Origin: Streptomyces sp. SDr-06
GTDB taxonomy: Bacteria; Actinomycetota; Actinomycetes; Streptomycetales; Streptomycetaceae
DNA: 64,000 bases
NCBI RefSeq assembly: GCF_003324565.1
Contig: NZ_QOLA01000003.1
Span: 248,001 to 312,000, forward strand
Direction: 5' to 3'
The notes beneath the pieces were generated by a model that did no database searches, was not told the DNA's origin, and saw nothing but the letters and a program-made list of their open reading frames with translations. Below are positions 26,012 through 34,976 of the stretch, piece after piece. A program made the translations under genes and the position numbers. Numbering within the stretch: the stretch's first letter is position 1; each line of letters begins with the position of its first letter.

Positions 26012-28009
26012 TTGTACTCGAAGAGACCCTTCGGCCTCCCCAGGCCGACCGGCCGCGTCGCCACCGCCGTGCTGTCCGCGGCGGCCCTGGTCACCGGTGG
26101 ACTCATCGCCGTCGCCCCGTCCGTCGCCGCCGCCACGCAGGGCTCCAGCGCCCAGCCCGCCAACACCCAGCGGCTGTGCGCCCAGCCGACCAAGGCGGGC
26201 ATGATGTCCTGCCTGGCCCTGGCCCGCACCGATGTGCGGCACCACCTCGGCATATCCCCGGCCGCCGCGCCCTCCGGGTACGGCCCCAGCGACCTGCAGA
26301 GCGCGTACGCCCTGCCTTCCGGCGCGGGCTCCGGTGCCACGGTGGCGATCGTGGACGCGCAGGACGACCCGAACGCCGAGTCCGACCTCGCGACCTACCG
26401 CTCGCAGTACGGACTGCCCGCCTGCACCACCGCCAACGGCTGCTTCAAGAAGGTCGACCAGAACGGCGGCACCAACTACCCGACCGCCGACTCGGGTTGG
26501 GCCGGAGAGATCTCCCTCGACGTCGACATGGTCAGCGCCGTCTGCCCCCAGTGCCACATCCTGCTCGTCGAGGCCAACACCGCCAGCATGGCCGACCTGG
26601 GCACCGCGGTGAACCGCGCGGTCACCATGGGCGCCAAGTACGTCTCCAACAGCTACGGCGGCAGCGAGGACTCCACCGACCCCAGCTCCGACGCCTCCTA
26701 CTTCAACCACCCGGGCGTCGCCATCACCGTCTCCTCCGGTGACAGCGGCTACGGCGTCGAATACCCCGCAGCCTCCCAGTACGTGACCGCCGTCGGCGGC
26801 ACCTCGCTCAGCCGCGCGAGCAACTCCCGCGGCTGGTCCGAATCGGTCTGGGGCACCAGCTCCGGCGGCCAGGGCGCGGGCTCCGGCTGCTCCGCCTACG
26901 ACCCGAAGCCGTCCTGGCAGAAGGACACCGGCTGCTCCAACCGCACCGTCGCCGACGTCTCCGCGGTTGCCGACCCCGCCACCGGCCTCGCGGTGTACGA
27001 CAGCTACCAGGCCACCGGCTGGAACGTGTACGGCGGCACCAGCGCCTCCTCGCCCATCATCGCGGGCGTGTACGCCCTCGCAGGCACCCCGACCGCGAAC
27101 ACCGACCCGGCGTCCTACCCGTACGCCCACACCGGTTCGCTGAACGACGTCACCTCCGGCGCCAACGGCAGCTGCAGCCCCTCCTACCTGTGCACCGCGG
27201 GCGCCGGCTACGACGGCCCGACCGGCCTCGGCACCCCGAACGGCACCGCGGCCTTCACCGGCGGCACCAGCACCGGCAACACCGTCTCGGTCACCAACCC
27301 CGGCAACCAGTCGACCCAGGTCAACACCGCGGTGTCGCTCCAGATCCACGCCACCGACTCCGACAGCGGCCAGACGCTGACCTACAGCGCCACCGGCCTC
27401 CCGGCCGGGCTGTCCATCAACTCCTCGACCGGCCTGATCTCCGGCACCCCGACCGCCGCGGGTTCGTCCAACGTCACCGTCACCGCCAAGGACTCCACCA
27501 ACGCGAGCGGTTCGACGTCCTTCACCTGGACCGTCAGCACCTCCGGCGGGACCTGCACCCCGACCCAGCTGCTCGGCAACCCCGGCTTCGAGACCGGCAG
27601 CGCCGCACCCTGGTCGGCGACCGCGGGCGTCATCGACAACTCCAGCGGCGAGGCCGCGCACTCCGGCTCGTGGAAGGCCTGGCTCGACGGCTACGGCACG
27701 ACCCACACCGACACGCTCTCGCAGACCGTGTCGATCCCGGCCGGCTGCCACGCCACCCTCACCTACTACCTCCACATCGACACCCAGGAGACGACCACCT
27801 CCACCGCCTACGACAAGCTGACGGTGACCGCCGGTTCGACCACCCTGGCGAGCTACTCCAACCTCAACAAGAACACTGGCTTCTCGCAGAAGTCCTTCGA
27901 CCTCTCCTCGTTCGCGGGGCAGACGGTGACCCTCAAGTTCAACGGGACGGAGGACAGCAGCCTGGCCACGTCGTTCGTCATCGACGACACGGCGCTCAAC
28001 GTGAGCTGA
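26012..28009 (+). CDS. Secreted sedolisin-like (S53) peptidase with Ig-like and C-terminal domains
   Basis: A 665-residue secreted serine-carboxyl peptidase relative. From the TTG start the signal peptide is [12 protein letters not shown] then [18 protein letters not shown]. The catalytic set is visible: [14 protein letters not shown] (Glu166, Asp170), SSGDSGYG (Asp244) and YGGTSASSP (Ser344). A putative-Ig repeat (about 420-510: [38 protein letters not shown]) and a carbohydrate-binding-like C-terminal domain follow. No long propeptide typical of sedolisins is present. TTG 26012 has GGAGG eight bases upstream; ATG 25997 has none. A hairpin terminator follows. Confidence 0.9.
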   Translation: MYSKRPFGLPRPTGRVATAVLSAAALVTGGLIAVAPSVAAATQGSSAQPANTQRLCAQPTKAGMMSCLALARTDVRHHLGISPAAAPSGYGPSDLQSAYALPSGAGSGATVAIVDAQDDPNAESDLATYRSQYGLPACTTANGCFKKVDQNGGTNYPTADSGWAGEISLDVDMVSAVCPQCHILLVEANTASMADLGTAVNRAVTMGAKYVSNSYGGSEDSTDPSSDASYFNHPGVAITVSSGDSGYGVEYPAASQYVTAVGGTSLSRASNSRGWSESVWGTSSGGQGAGSGCSAYDPKPSWQKDTGCSNRTVADVSAVADPATGLAVYDSYQATGWNVYGGTSASSPIIAGVYALAGTPTANTDPASYPYAHTGSLNDVTSGANGSCSPSYLCTAGAGYDGPTGLGTPNGTAAFTGGTSTGNTVSVTNPGNQSTQVNTAVSLQIHATDSDSGQTLTYSATGLPAGLSINSSTGLISGTPTAAGSSNVTVTAKDSTNASGSTSFTWTVSTSGGTCTPTQLLGNPGFETGSAAPWSATAGVIDNSSGEAAHSGSWKAWLDGYGTTHTDTLSQTVSIPAGCHATLTYYLHIDTQETTTSTAYDKLTVTAGSTTLASYSNLNKNTGFSQKSFDLSSFAGQTVTLKFNGTEDSSLATSFVIDDTALNVS

Positions 28010-28083
28010 CCTGAACGTGTGCAGTGCGTGGGGCGCGGAGGCACGCGACACAGGTACTGCACGTGAGGTGGCCAAAACACGCG

Positions 28084-28119
28084 AAGGGCGGGGCGGGGTC
28101 CATCCCCCACCCCGCCCTT
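28084..28119 (+). terminator. Strong hairpin after sedolisin
   Basis: Arms AAGGGCGGGGCGGGG (28084-28098) and CCCCACCCCGCCCTT (28105-28119) pair with one mismatch across a six-base loop, 75 bases after the stop codon, followed by TT. Confidence 0.75.
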
Positions 28120-28241
28120 TGGGCATCCCGGAAAGCAGCTGCGCCGCCTGCGCCTGCGCCTGGTCCGTCGGAGTCGCCGTCGCACTGTTCGCGACCTGCC
28201 ACCCGCGAGCACCCCGGGTGCCTTTCCGGGCGAGGCGGACG

Positions 28242-28360
28242 CGGTACGCCGCTGGGCGAGAGCGCTCTCTGGCCGCGCCGAGAGGGACGCGAGGGGGCGG
28301 CCCCGCCGGACCGCGGAACCCGGTACGCGGCCGGGCGAGAGCGCTCTCTACCCGCGCCGG
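28242..28360. repeat. Duplicated ~40-bp block carrying the palindrome
   Basis: Two similar blocks start at 28242 and 28321. Both read CGGTACGC, then GGGCGAGAGCGCTCTCT, then CCGCGCCG with a few differences. Each contains a perfect GAGAGCGCTCTC (28258-28269 and 28337-28348). The second block reaches into the methyltransferase gene, whose TAG stop (28350-28348) overlaps the palindrome. Confidence 0.8.
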
Positions 28361-29010
28361 AGGGCCACGAAGGGTCGGCCAGCCGCGGTCCAGCGGCCCG
28401 CCGGACGCCAGCCGAGCGGGCGGGCGCAGGACAGCAGCGCGCCGGTGCCGAGCCGGGCCCAGGGGAAGTCGCCACCCTCCGCTCCCTTCGCGTCGGCGAC
28501 CCGCACCCGGATCCGCTCGTCGATCTCGTACGGAGCGGCCTCCGCGATCAACAAGCCGCCCGACACGACGAGTTGGGCCACTCGGCCGAGCAGCACCGCC
28601 GGGTCACCCCCGATGCCCACGTTCCCGTCGACGAGCAGTGCGGTGTCCCAGCGCCCCTCGCCCGGAAGCCGGTCGAAGACCGAGCGGCACAGCGCGCTGC
28701 CGCCCCAGTCCCGCGTGCGGCGGACCGCCTCGGGACTCACGTCGACTCCGAGCGCGGCGACCCCCTCGGCGGCGAGCGCAGCCACCAGACGGCCGGGCCC
28801 GCAGCCGATGTCCAGAACCGCGCCCCGGCAGCGGCGCAGCACTGTACGATCCGCCAAGTCCGGTTCCGCGCACCAGCGTTCGACCTCCAGCGGCAGCAGC
28901 CAGCCGTCGGGTCTGCGCAGGAACAACGGCCCCCGCCCGGAGCGGAGCGCGTCCGTGTAGGGGTCGGCGTGCCAGGCGGTCGGGGCGGTGGCCGAGAGCG
29001 CTCTCACCAT
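28348..29010 (-). CDS. Class I SAM-dependent methyltransferase
   Basis: A 220-residue methyltransferase. The SAM-binding motif is AVLDIGCGPGRLVAALAAEGVAALGVD, followed by the acidic loop and FDRLPGEGRWDTALLVDGNVGIGGDP. It is the third gene of an operon with GT2 and DUF2064 genes. Its ATG lies directly after the upstream stop: the bases ATGGTGAGAGCGCTCTCG contain the start codon, the upstream TGA and a complete palindrome (28994-29005). Its own stop overlaps another palindrome. The acceptor is unknown; modification of a glycosylated envelope molecule would fit the operon. Confidence 0.88.
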   Translation of the reverse strand: MVRALSATAPTAWHADPYTDALRSGRGPLFLRRPDGWLLPLEVERWCAEPDLADRTVLRRCRGAVLDIGCGPGRLVAALAAEGVAALGVDVSPEAVRRTRDWGGSALCRSVFDRLPGEGRWDTALLVDGNVGIGGDPAVLLGRVAQLVVSGGLLIAEAAPYEIDERIRVRVADAKGAEGGDFPWARLGTGALLSCARPLGWRPAGRWTAAGRPFVALRRG

Positions 29011-29795
29011 GCGCCCGGCCCGGCTGTCGAGGACGCGGAGGGGGCGGGGCCGGTGGCTGAGGAACGGGGGGCTGCGGGTTGGGCGGTCGGGATTTCGGCG
29101 ACGGAGGTCCGGGAGGCCGCGGACTGAGGGGCTGGGGGCTCGGGGGCCGTGGACCAGCTCGCTGTCAGGGAGCGGGCGAAGCGGCCGTGGGGAGCCTCGG
29201 CCGCGACCAGTTCGGCATCCCGCGAGGTGTCCACGTCGCGCAGCCGGGCCAGCTCACGCACCCTGAGCCCGGCGTCGCACAACCGCTGCCGCTGCACGCG
29301 CCCGGTCTCGGGCACCGACATCGGCACCCCGAGCAGCAGCGCGGGGTCGGGCTCCGTCAGGCCGAGCGCCCAGAAACCACCGTCCTCGGCCGGGCCGAAC
29401 CACGCCTCATCCGGCCGATTCGGTTCCCCCAGCGCGGGCGCGAGCAGGGCCGGACTCACCTGAGGGGTGTCCATGCCGATCAGCAGCGCGGGCCCGGTAC
29501 ATGCCGCGAACGCCGCCGCGATCCGCTCGTCCAGGCCGCCCGCACACTGCGCCAACACCTCGATGCCCGGAGGCAGCCACGCCCCGGGCTCGCCGTCGAG
29601 CACCAGAACCCTTCTGCGCGCGGGGGTCGCGAGCACCGCGTCGAGGGTGTCGGCGAGCGACGCCTCGGCGATGCGGGCCGCCGCCTCGGGGGTGTAGGGC
29701 GGGGTGAGCCGCGTCTTGACCCGGCCGGGCACGGGCGCCTTCGCGAGGACGATCAGCGTCGTACCCGCCGCCGACCCGCCCATGGTCCCCGTCAT
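29004..29795 (-). CDS. DUF2064/TIGR04282-type glycosyl- or nucleotidyltransferase
   Basis: A 263-residue GT-A fold protein. The signature LIVLAKAPVPGRVKTRLTPP is that of the TIGR04282 family, named after arsenosugar biosynthesis but widespread. Later motifs LLIGMDTPQVSPALL and WFGPAEDGGFWALGL confirm it. The last 45 residues are Ser/Ala/Pro-rich. ATG 29795 overlaps the stop of the GT2 gene by four bases (ATGA), and its stop TGA lies inside a palindrome and four bases from the methyltransferase ATG. Sugar donor and acceptor are unknown. Confidence 0.88.
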   Translation of the reverse strand: MTGTMGGSAAGTTLIVLAKAPVPGRVKTRLTPPYTPEAAARIAEASLADTLDAVLATPARRRVLVLDGEPGAWLPPGIEVLAQCAGGLDERIAAAFAACTGPALLIGMDTPQVSPALLAPALGEPNRPDEAWFGPAEDGGFWALGLTEPDPALLLGVPMSVPETGRVQRQRLCDAGLRVRELARLRDVDTSRDAELVAAEAPHGRFARSLTASWSTAPEPPAPQSAASRTSVAEIPTAQPAAPRSSATGPAPSASSTAGPGAW

Positions 29796-30607
29796 CGGGC
29801 CGTCACCGACGTGCGCGCCGCCACCGGCGGCTCCGCGAGCACCCTGCGCATGTCGTGCACCGCCTGCCAGGTGCCCCGCCATGTCCCGGTGACCTTCGAC
29901 TTCCCGGTGCGCGGCCGGTACGGCACCTCACGCTCGGCCACCCGCCACCCCGCGTCCGCAGCCCGCACCACCATCTGGAGCGGGTAGCCGCTGCGCCGGT
30001 CGGTGAGCCCGAGGCCGAGCAGCGCTTCCCGGCGCGTTGCGCGCAGCGGTCCCAGATCGTGCAGGCGCAGCCCGGTGCGGCGGCGCAGCATCCGTGCCAG
30101 CGCGAGGTTCCCGGCCCGCGCGTGCAGCGGCCAGGCGCCGGCCCCCTGCGGTCGCCGCCGGCCGAGCACCAGGTCGGCGGCGCCGGACGCCACCTCCCGT
30201 ACATAGGGGACCAGCTCGGCCGGGTCGAGGGAGGCGTCGCAGTCGCAGAAGCACACGTACTCGGCCTCGGCGGCGAGCAACCCGGCATGGCAGGCCGCGC
30301 CGAATCCGCGCCGGGGCTCGTGCACGACCGTCGCGCCGAGAGCGCTTGCAACATCGGGTGAACCGTCCGACGAGCCGTTGTCGACCACGACAGCACGCCA
30401 GCCGTCCGGGATGCGGGCCAGCACCCAGGGCAGCGCCTCGGCCTCGTCGAGACAGGGCAGCACGACGTCCACCGTCACCCCGGCCGGGCCGGGAGGGGCG
30501 GCGGAGGAGGAACGGGACGAGGCCTCGGGCGACGGCTGGGATGGGGAAGGCGGACAGGGCGGACCGGACTGGGACGCGGGAAGTGATGCGGAGGGGGATT
30601 CAGTCAC
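29792..30607 (-). CDS. GT2 family glycosyltransferase
   Basis: A 271-residue family 2 glycosyltransferase. After a Pro/Ser-rich start (about 40 residues) comes VDVVLPCLDEAEALPWVLARIPDGWRAVVVDNGSSDGS, the nucleotide-binding half. The Asp motif is CFCDCDASLDP, followed by DLVLGRRRPQ and RRSGYPLQMVVRAADAGWRV. It resembles dolichyl-phosphate mannose/glucose synthases without a membrane domain. It is the first gene of the GT2-DUF2064-methyltransferase operon and divergent from the response regulator, so the two-component pair may control it. GTG 30607 is tentative. Confidence 0.88.
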   Translation of the reverse strand: MTESPSASLPASQSGPPCPPSPSQPSPEASSRSSSAAPPGPAGVTVDVVLPCLDEAEALPWVLARIPDGWRAVVVDNGSSDGSPDVASALGATVVHEPRRGFGAACHAGLLAAEAEYVCFCDCDASLDPAELVPYVREVASGAADLVLGRRRPQGAGAWPLHARAGNLALARMLRRRTGLRLHDLGPLRATRREALLGLGLTDRRSGYPLQMVVRAADAGWRVAEREVPYRPRTGKSKVTGTWRGTWQAVHDMRRVLAEPPVAARTSVTAR

Positions 30608-30731
30608 GTGCTCACCGTACGAATCCGAACCGGACAAAACGGATTTCGGGTTCTTACGAAACGCGGACATCGCCCGCCCGGGGCCCACCCGGCGCAGACG
30701 GACGCCCCCGAGCGGTGCGACGCTGGGTGCC

Positions 30732-31820
30732 ATGCACAGCACCGAGACCCGCATCCTGGTCGTGGACGACGATCCGACCGTCGCCGAGGTCGTCACCGGC
30801 TACCTGGAACGCGCGGGCCACGCCGTCGACCTCGCCGCCGACGGGCCCGCCGCCCTGAGCGCTGCCGCGCGCCGCCGCCCGGACCTGGTGGTTCTCGACC
30901 TGATGCTGCCCGGCATGGACGGCCTGGAGGTGTGCCGCCGACTGCGCGCCACGGCCCCGATACCCGTGATCATGCTGACCGCGCGGGGTGACGAGGACGA
31001 CCGCATCCTCGGCCTGGAGATAGGGGCCGACGACTACGTGACGAAGCCGTTCAGCCCGCGCGAACTCGTCCTGCGCGTGGAATCCGTACTCCGCCGGGCC
31101 CGTACGGCTCCGCCTCGCCCGGGGCCGCGCGTGTCCCGTTCGGGTATCGCGCTCGACCCGGCCGCCCGCACCGCCGCCAAGGATGGTCGTGAACTGGCCC
31201 TGACGCTGCGGGAGTTCGACCTCCTCGCCTACCTCCTGGCCCGCCCCGGCGAGGCCATCTCCCGTGAACGGCTGATGCACGAGGTGTGGGGCTGGGAGTT
31301 CGGCGACCTGTCCACGGTCACCGTCCACGTCCGCCGCCTCCGCGGCAAGATCGAAACCGACCCGGCGAAGCCCACCCTGATCCGAACGGTGTGGGGCGTC
31401 GGCTACCGCTTCGAGGCGGACGCGGACGGGGAGCGGGGCGGGGGCGGGGCTCATCAAGCCGGGCCACGTGGGGGCGGGTCCCATGGCGCTGGACCCCATG
31501 GCGTCGGACCCCATGGGGGCGCGCTACATGGCGCTGAACCCTATGGGGATGCACGGGGGGATGGTGTTGGGCCTTATGAGGGTGGGCCCCATGGCGCCGG
31601 GCCATATGGAGGTGGGCCGGATGGCGTCGGGCCCCATGGGGTCGAGCCGGGTGCGGCTGGGCTGGACGGTGCCGGGACTCATGGGGCTGGACCACGCGGC
31701 GCCATGCCACACGGTGCTGCACCACACGGCGCTGTGCCACAGGGGGTGGGTGCCCACGGGGACGAACCGGGCAGCGCCGCGACGAACGAGGCCGTGCCGC
31801 GCGGAGGCGACCGTGGGTGA
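30732..31820 (+). CDS. OmpR-family response regulator with Gly-Pro-His-rich tail
   Basis: A 362-residue response regulator. The receiver domain (about 7-120) has VVDDDPTVAEV, the phosphoacceptor Asp56 in VVLDLMLPGMDG, the Thr in IMLTARG and Lys in YVTKPFSP. A winged-helix DNA-binding domain follows (LALTLREFDLLAYLLARPGEAISRERLM in pieces, ending IRTVWGVGYRFEAD). The remaining 120 residues are an unusual tail of irregular G-x-H-G and G-P-H-G units, rich in His, Gly and Pro. Its end overlaps the start of the kinase gene by eight bases. Confidence 0.92.
   Translation: MHSTETRILVVDDDPTVAEVVTGYLERAGHAVDLAADGPAALSAAARRRPDLVVLDLMLPGMDGLEVCRRLRATAPIPVIMLTARGDEDDRILGLEIGADDYVTKPFSPRELVLRVESVLRRARTAPPRPGPRVSRSGIALDPAARTAAKDGRELALTLREFDLLAYLLARPGEAISRERLMHEVWGWEFGDLSTVTVHVRRLRGKIETDPAKPTLIRTVWGVGYRFEADADGERGGGGAHQAGPRGGGSHGAGPHGVGPHGGALHGAEPYGDARGDGVGPYEGGPHGAGPYGGGPDGVGPHGVEPGAAGLDGAGTHGAGPRGAMPHGAAPHGAVPQGVGAHGDEPGSAATNEAVPRGGDRG
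31440..31800. repeat. Degenerate short tandem repeats coding the His-rich tail
   Basis: Units around CCCCATGGCG, GGGCCATATGG and GGGCCCCATGG recur every 12-18 bases, giving many CATG and CCATGG words. They encode the G-P-H-G tail of the response regulator in frame 3, and a Met-rich sequence if read in the kinase frame. Repeat expansion in whole codons is likely. Confidence 0.75.
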
Positions 31821-32925
31821 CATTCTGCTCATCGCGTTGTACGCCTTCCTCGGCGCCGCGGCCGCGGGGCTGGGCGGGGCACTGGCCCTGCGACTCCTGC
31901 GGCACCGATCGCTCACGGCATCCGTCGCCGTCGTCGCGGCCGTCGCGGTTCTCGCGATGCTGGCCGGCACCCTTGCCGTCGCATGGGCGATGCTCCTGAA
32001 CTCCCACGACCTGACGGTGGTGACCGTGGTCGTCGCCATGGCCGCGGTCGCCTCGCTGGCCACCGCGCTCCTGCTCGGCCGCCGGGTCGTCGCCAGCAGC
32101 CGTCGGCTCGCCCTGGCCACCCGCACGTTCGGTGACGGCGGCAGATTCGACGCCCCCGCAGGCCCCGCGACCGCCGAACTGGCCGCCCTGAGTCGGGAGT
32201 TGGCATCGACGAGCGCGAAGCTGACCGAGTCACGGGAACGCGAGCGCGCCCTGGAGACCTCGCGGCGCGAACTCGTCGCCTGGATCTCCCACGACCTGCG
32301 CACCCCGCTCGCCGGTCTGCGCGCGATGGCCGAGGCCCTCGAAGATGGCATGGCCAAGGATCCGGACCGCTACTTCCGCCAGATCAGGACCGAGGTCGAG
32401 CGCCTCAACTCCATGGTGGGCGACCTCTTCGAGCTCTCCCGGATCCACGCGGGAGCGCTCTCACTCAATCCCGCCCGCATGTCCGTCCACGACCTGATCG
32501 GCGACGCGCTGGCGGGCGCGGATCCGCTGGCCCGTGAACACGGGGTACGCCTCGTCGGAGAGCGTGTCGACGCGGTGCCGGTCGAGGTGGACGGCAAGGA
32601 GATGACCCGGGTCCTCGCCAACCTCCTGGTCAACGCCATCCGCCACACCCCGGCCGACGGTACTGTCGCGGTCGCCGCCGAGGACCGCCAAGGAGCGGTC
32701 ACGCTCTCCGTCACCGATGGCTGCGGCGGCATCCCCGACGACGACCTGCCCCGCGTCTTCGACACCGGGTGGCGCGGAACCGAGGCGCGCACCCCGCCCG
32801 GTGGCGCGGGCCTTGGCCTGGCGATCGTCCGGGGCATCGTGGAGGCCCACTCCGGGCGCGCGGAGGTGCGCAACGTGGCGGGCGGCTGCCGCTTCGAACT
32901 GACCCTGCCGACAGCACCGGCGTGA
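31813..32925 (+). CDS. Sensor histidine kinase
   Basis: A 370-residue membrane kinase. Two membrane segments open it (ILLIALYAFLGAAAAGLGGALAL and SVAVVAAVAVLAMLAGTLAVAWAMLL, with a third, VVAMAAVASLATALLLG), with almost no extracellular loop. The H-box is ELVAWISHDLRTPLAGLRAM, and the ATPase domain has NLLVNAIRHTP, GCGGIPDDDLPRVFD and GGAGLGLAIVRGIVEAH. GTG 31813 follows GGAGGCGACC and lies inside the regulator's last codons, so the pair is co-translated. With no sensory domain, it may sense membrane state. Confidence 0.92.
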   Translation: MGDILLIALYAFLGAAAAGLGGALALRLLRHRSLTASVAVVAAVAVLAMLAGTLAVAWAMLLNSHDLTVVTVVVAMAAVASLATALLLGRRVVASSRRLALATRTFGDGGRFDAPAGPATAELAALSRELASTSAKLTESRERERALETSRRELVAWISHDLRTPLAGLRAMAEALEDGMAKDPDRYFRQIRTEVERLNSMVGDLFELSRIHAGALSLNPARMSVHDLIGDALAGADPLAREHGVRLVGERVDAVPVEVDGKEMTRVLANLLVNAIRHTPADGTVAVAAEDRQGAVTLSVTDGCGGIPDDDLPRVFDTGWRGTEARTPPGGAGLGLAIVRGIVEAHSGRAEVRNVAGGCRFELTLPTAPA

Positions 32926-32990
32926 GCCGAGCGCGGCGAGGCCCGTCCCATGCACGCGCCTCGCCTCGCCTCGCCGCCTCCCGCCCCCGG

Positions 32991-33989
32991 CTACCTCTCC
33001 GCCGAAGCGAACTCCGCCATCCCCTCGTCGAAGCCGATCGCCGGCTTCCAACCCAGCTCCCCGCGCAGCCGTGTCGAGTCCGCCGTGATGTGCCGTACGT
33101 CGCCGAGCCGGTACTCGCCCGTCACCACCGGGTCGGGGCCGCCGTGCGCCGAGGCGAGCGCCCGGGCCATTTCGCCCACGGTGTGGGGGGTCCCGCTGCC
33201 CGTGTTGAACGCGGTGAGCGCGCCGGGCCGGCGCTGTGAGAGCGCTTCCAGTGCCACCACGTTCGCCGCCGCCACATCACGTACGTGGACGAAGTCCCGG
33301 CGCTGGCGGCCGTCCTCGAAGACCCGCGGCGCCTCGCCCCGCGCCAGAGACGAGCGGAAGAACGAGGCCACCCCCGCATAGGGCGTGTCGCGCGGCATCC
33401 CGGGCCCGTACACGTTGTGGTAGCGCAGCGACACCGCCCGCCCGCCGGTCGCCCGGGCCCAGGCGGCGGCCAGGTGCTCCTGCGCCAGTTTGGTGGTGGC
33501 ATAGACGTTGCGCGGATCGACCGGCGCGTCCTCCGCGACCAGGCCAGGGCTCAACTCGGCCTGGCAGTAAGGGCATTGCGGCTCGAAGCGGCCCGCGTCG
33601 AGCCACGCGACCGGCCGCGGCCCGGGGCGTACGACCCCGTGCTCGGCACACTCGTAGCGACCCTCCCCGTAGACCACCATGGATCCCGCCAGCGCCAGCT
33701 CGCGCACCCCGGCGTCGGCCATCGCGGTCAGGAGGACCGCGGTGCCGAGGTCGTTGCAGCTCACATACGCGGGCGCGTCGGCGAAACCGGTGCCAAGCCC
33801 CACCATCGCCGCCTGGTGGCACACCGCGTCCACCCCGTGAAGCGCCGCAGCCACGACATCCGGATCGCGAACGTCGTCCCCCGGCCGGACCGCCCGGTCC
33901 AGGACGAGCGGCTCATGGCCGTGTGCGGCAAGGGCTGTGACAATGTGCGAGCCGATGAAGCCCGCGCCTCCCGTGACAAGTACACGCAT
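32991..33989 (-). CDS. NAD-dependent epimerase/dehydratase (extended SDR)
   Basis: A 332-residue sugar-nucleotide epimerase-type enzyme. The NAD motif is VLVTGGAGFIGSHIVTALAAHG, the Ser of the catalytic triad lies in ALAGSMVVYGEG, and the YxxxK pair is in NVYATTKLAQEHLAAAW. RYHNVYGPGMP and RDFVHVRDVAAAN follow. An unusual CPYC pair (FEPQCPYCQAELSPG, near residue 150) could bind a metal. It probably supplies a sugar donor to nearby glycosyltransferases, which is inference. No ribosome site is obvious; it may be leaderless. Confidence 0.9.
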   Translation of the reverse strand: MRVLVTGGAGFIGSHIVTALAAHGHEPLVLDRAVRPGDDVRDPDVVAAALHGVDAVCHQAAMVGLGTGFADAPAYVSCNDLGTAVLLTAMADAGVRELALAGSMVVYGEGRYECAEHGVVRPGPRPVAWLDAGRFEPQCPYCQAELSPGLVAEDAPVDPRNVYATTKLAQEHLAAAWARATGGRAVSLRYHNVYGPGMPRDTPYAGVASFFRSSLARGEAPRVFEDGRQRRDFVHVRDVAAANVVALEALSQRRPGALTAFNTGSGTPHTVGEMARALASAHGGPDPVVTGEYRLGDVRHITADSTRLRGELGWKPAIGFDEGMAEFASAER

Positions 33990-34069
33990 AGAGGAGACGC
34001 TACGGATGTGGAAGCTCCGCGTCACCGTTCCACCCCGCGATGTCACCACCCCGTAAGGAGTATCCCGAC

Positions 34070-34381
34070 ATGCCTGTTGAGCCGCTGTCGCAGAAGGACG
34101 TCGAGGACCGGCTGCGTGAGCTGCCGGGCTGGTCGCTGTCGGAGGATCGCGACCGGATCTCCCGCGACTACCGCCTCGCCAACCACTTCGCGGCGACCGC
34201 CATGGTCATCCACGTCGCCCAGATCCAGGAGGAGCTCAACCACCACTCCGACCTCACCCTCGGCTACAACACGGTCGCCCTGACCGTGAGCACCCACGAC
34301 GCGGGCGGCGCACTGACCGACCTGGACTTCCAACTCGCCCACCGGGTCGAGGAGATCGCCCCGGCCCATGGCGCGCGTTGA
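34070..34381 (+). CDS. Pterin-4a-carbinolamine dehydratase
   Basis: A 103-residue dehydratase that recycles tetrahydrobiopterin-type cofactors. The family core is RLRELPGWSLSEDRDRISRDYRL, then VAQIQEELNHHSDLTLGYNTVALTVSTHDAGGALTDLDFQLA in pieces. The HH pair and THDAGG motif are catalytic. The first catalytic position usually occupied by His/Asn is in ELNHH. ATG 34070 follows AAGGAG. It stands alone; a double palindrome lies after its stop. Confidence 0.92.
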   Translation: MPVEPLSQKDVEDRLRELPGWSLSEDRDRISRDYRLANHFAATAMVIHVAQIQEELNHHSDLTLGYNTVALTVSTHDAGGALTDLDFQLAHRVEEIAPAHGAR

Positions 34382-34411
34382 CCTGGAGCCCGCCCGTGCG
34401 GCGGACGGGTT

Positions 34412-34440
34412 GAGAGCGCTCACGGACTGAGAGCGCTCTC
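34412..34440. repeat. Paired palindrome elements in convergent gap
   Basis: GAGAGCGCTCAC (34412-34423) and GAGAGCGCTCTC (34429-34440) lie 17 bases apart between the convergent dehydratase and DUF1579 genes. Each is preceded by TT or CT and G, in the form TTGAGAGCGCTC and CTGAGAGCGCTC. Confidence 0.85.
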
Positions 34441-34453
34441 GCGCCGGGTGCGC

Positions 34454-34912
34454 CTACTCCTCCGCCCGTGTCATCTCCATGATCCAGTTGAGTACCCAGG
34501 TGTCGCCGCCGTCCGCGGAGAACCACTGCTCCCAGCGGGCGGTCGTGGCGCTGATCCCCGACCAGCGGAAACGGATCTTCACGTCCTTGCCGTCGTACGT
34601 GTCGTCGCCGTAGAACTCACCGGTGCCGTCGGGGCCGAAGCGGCCCCGCACCGGCGGATTGAGTCGGCCGGTGCGGCTGCTGGCCCAGTTCAGGGACCAT
34701 TCACCGGCGTCACGGTCGTAGAGCCGCAGGGTCAGACCCGAGCCCCCCTTGTCCGGGAACGCGATCTCGTCGAAGTGGGCGCCGCCCGCGAAGTGCACGG
34801 AGCCCCGGGTGCGGCCCGGGAACTCCTCCCAGCCGCTGTCCGGATCGAGGTAATCGAGCAGCCTGCGGTTGTGGACGTCCCAGCTGCCTACGAGAAAGTC
34901 GAAGTCGTTCAT
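34454..34912 (-). CDS. DUF1579-like protein
   Basis: A 152-residue beta-rich protein starting MNDFDFLVGSWDVHNRRLLDYLDPDSGWEEFPG in pieces, with GGAHFDEIAFPDKGGSGLTLRLYD and a C-terminal WVLNWIMEMTR. The FDFLxGxW opening is typical of the DUF1579 lipocalin-like fold. It probably binds a small hydrophobic ligand. It is divergent from the WYL regulator and shares an inverted repeat with it, which makes it a likely target. No ribosome site decides the start, but residues before it do not look coding. Confidence 0.82.
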   Translation of the reverse strand: MNDFDFLVGSWDVHNRRLLDYLDPDSGWEEFPGRTRGSVHFAGGAHFDEIAFPDKGGSGLTLRLYDRDAGEWSLNWASSRTGRLNPPVRGRFGPDGTGEFYGDDTYDGKDVKIRFRWSGISATTARWEQWFSADGGDTWVLNWIMEMTRAEE

Positions 34913-34933
34913 GGGCAGGACCGTAGGAGCGCT

Positions 34934-34956
34934 CCACTGACATCCGCTGTCAGTGG
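34934..34956. promoter_or_regulatory. Inverted repeat operator between DUF1579 and WYL genes
   Basis: CCACTGACA and TGTCAGTGG are perfect nine-base arms around TCCGC, ending 20 bases before the WYL start codon. It lies centrally in the 64-base divergent gap, so one bound regulator could control both genes. A ten-base palindrome GGAGCGCTCC abuts it at 34926-34935. Confidence 0.72.
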
Positions 34957-34976
34957 ATTCGGGCAGACTGGCCGAC

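Noticed and set aside
34926..34935. GGAGCGCTCC as another copy of the palindrome family
   Set aside because: It lies in a divergent promoter and lacks the GAG/CTC outer bases; it is more likely part of the WYL control region.
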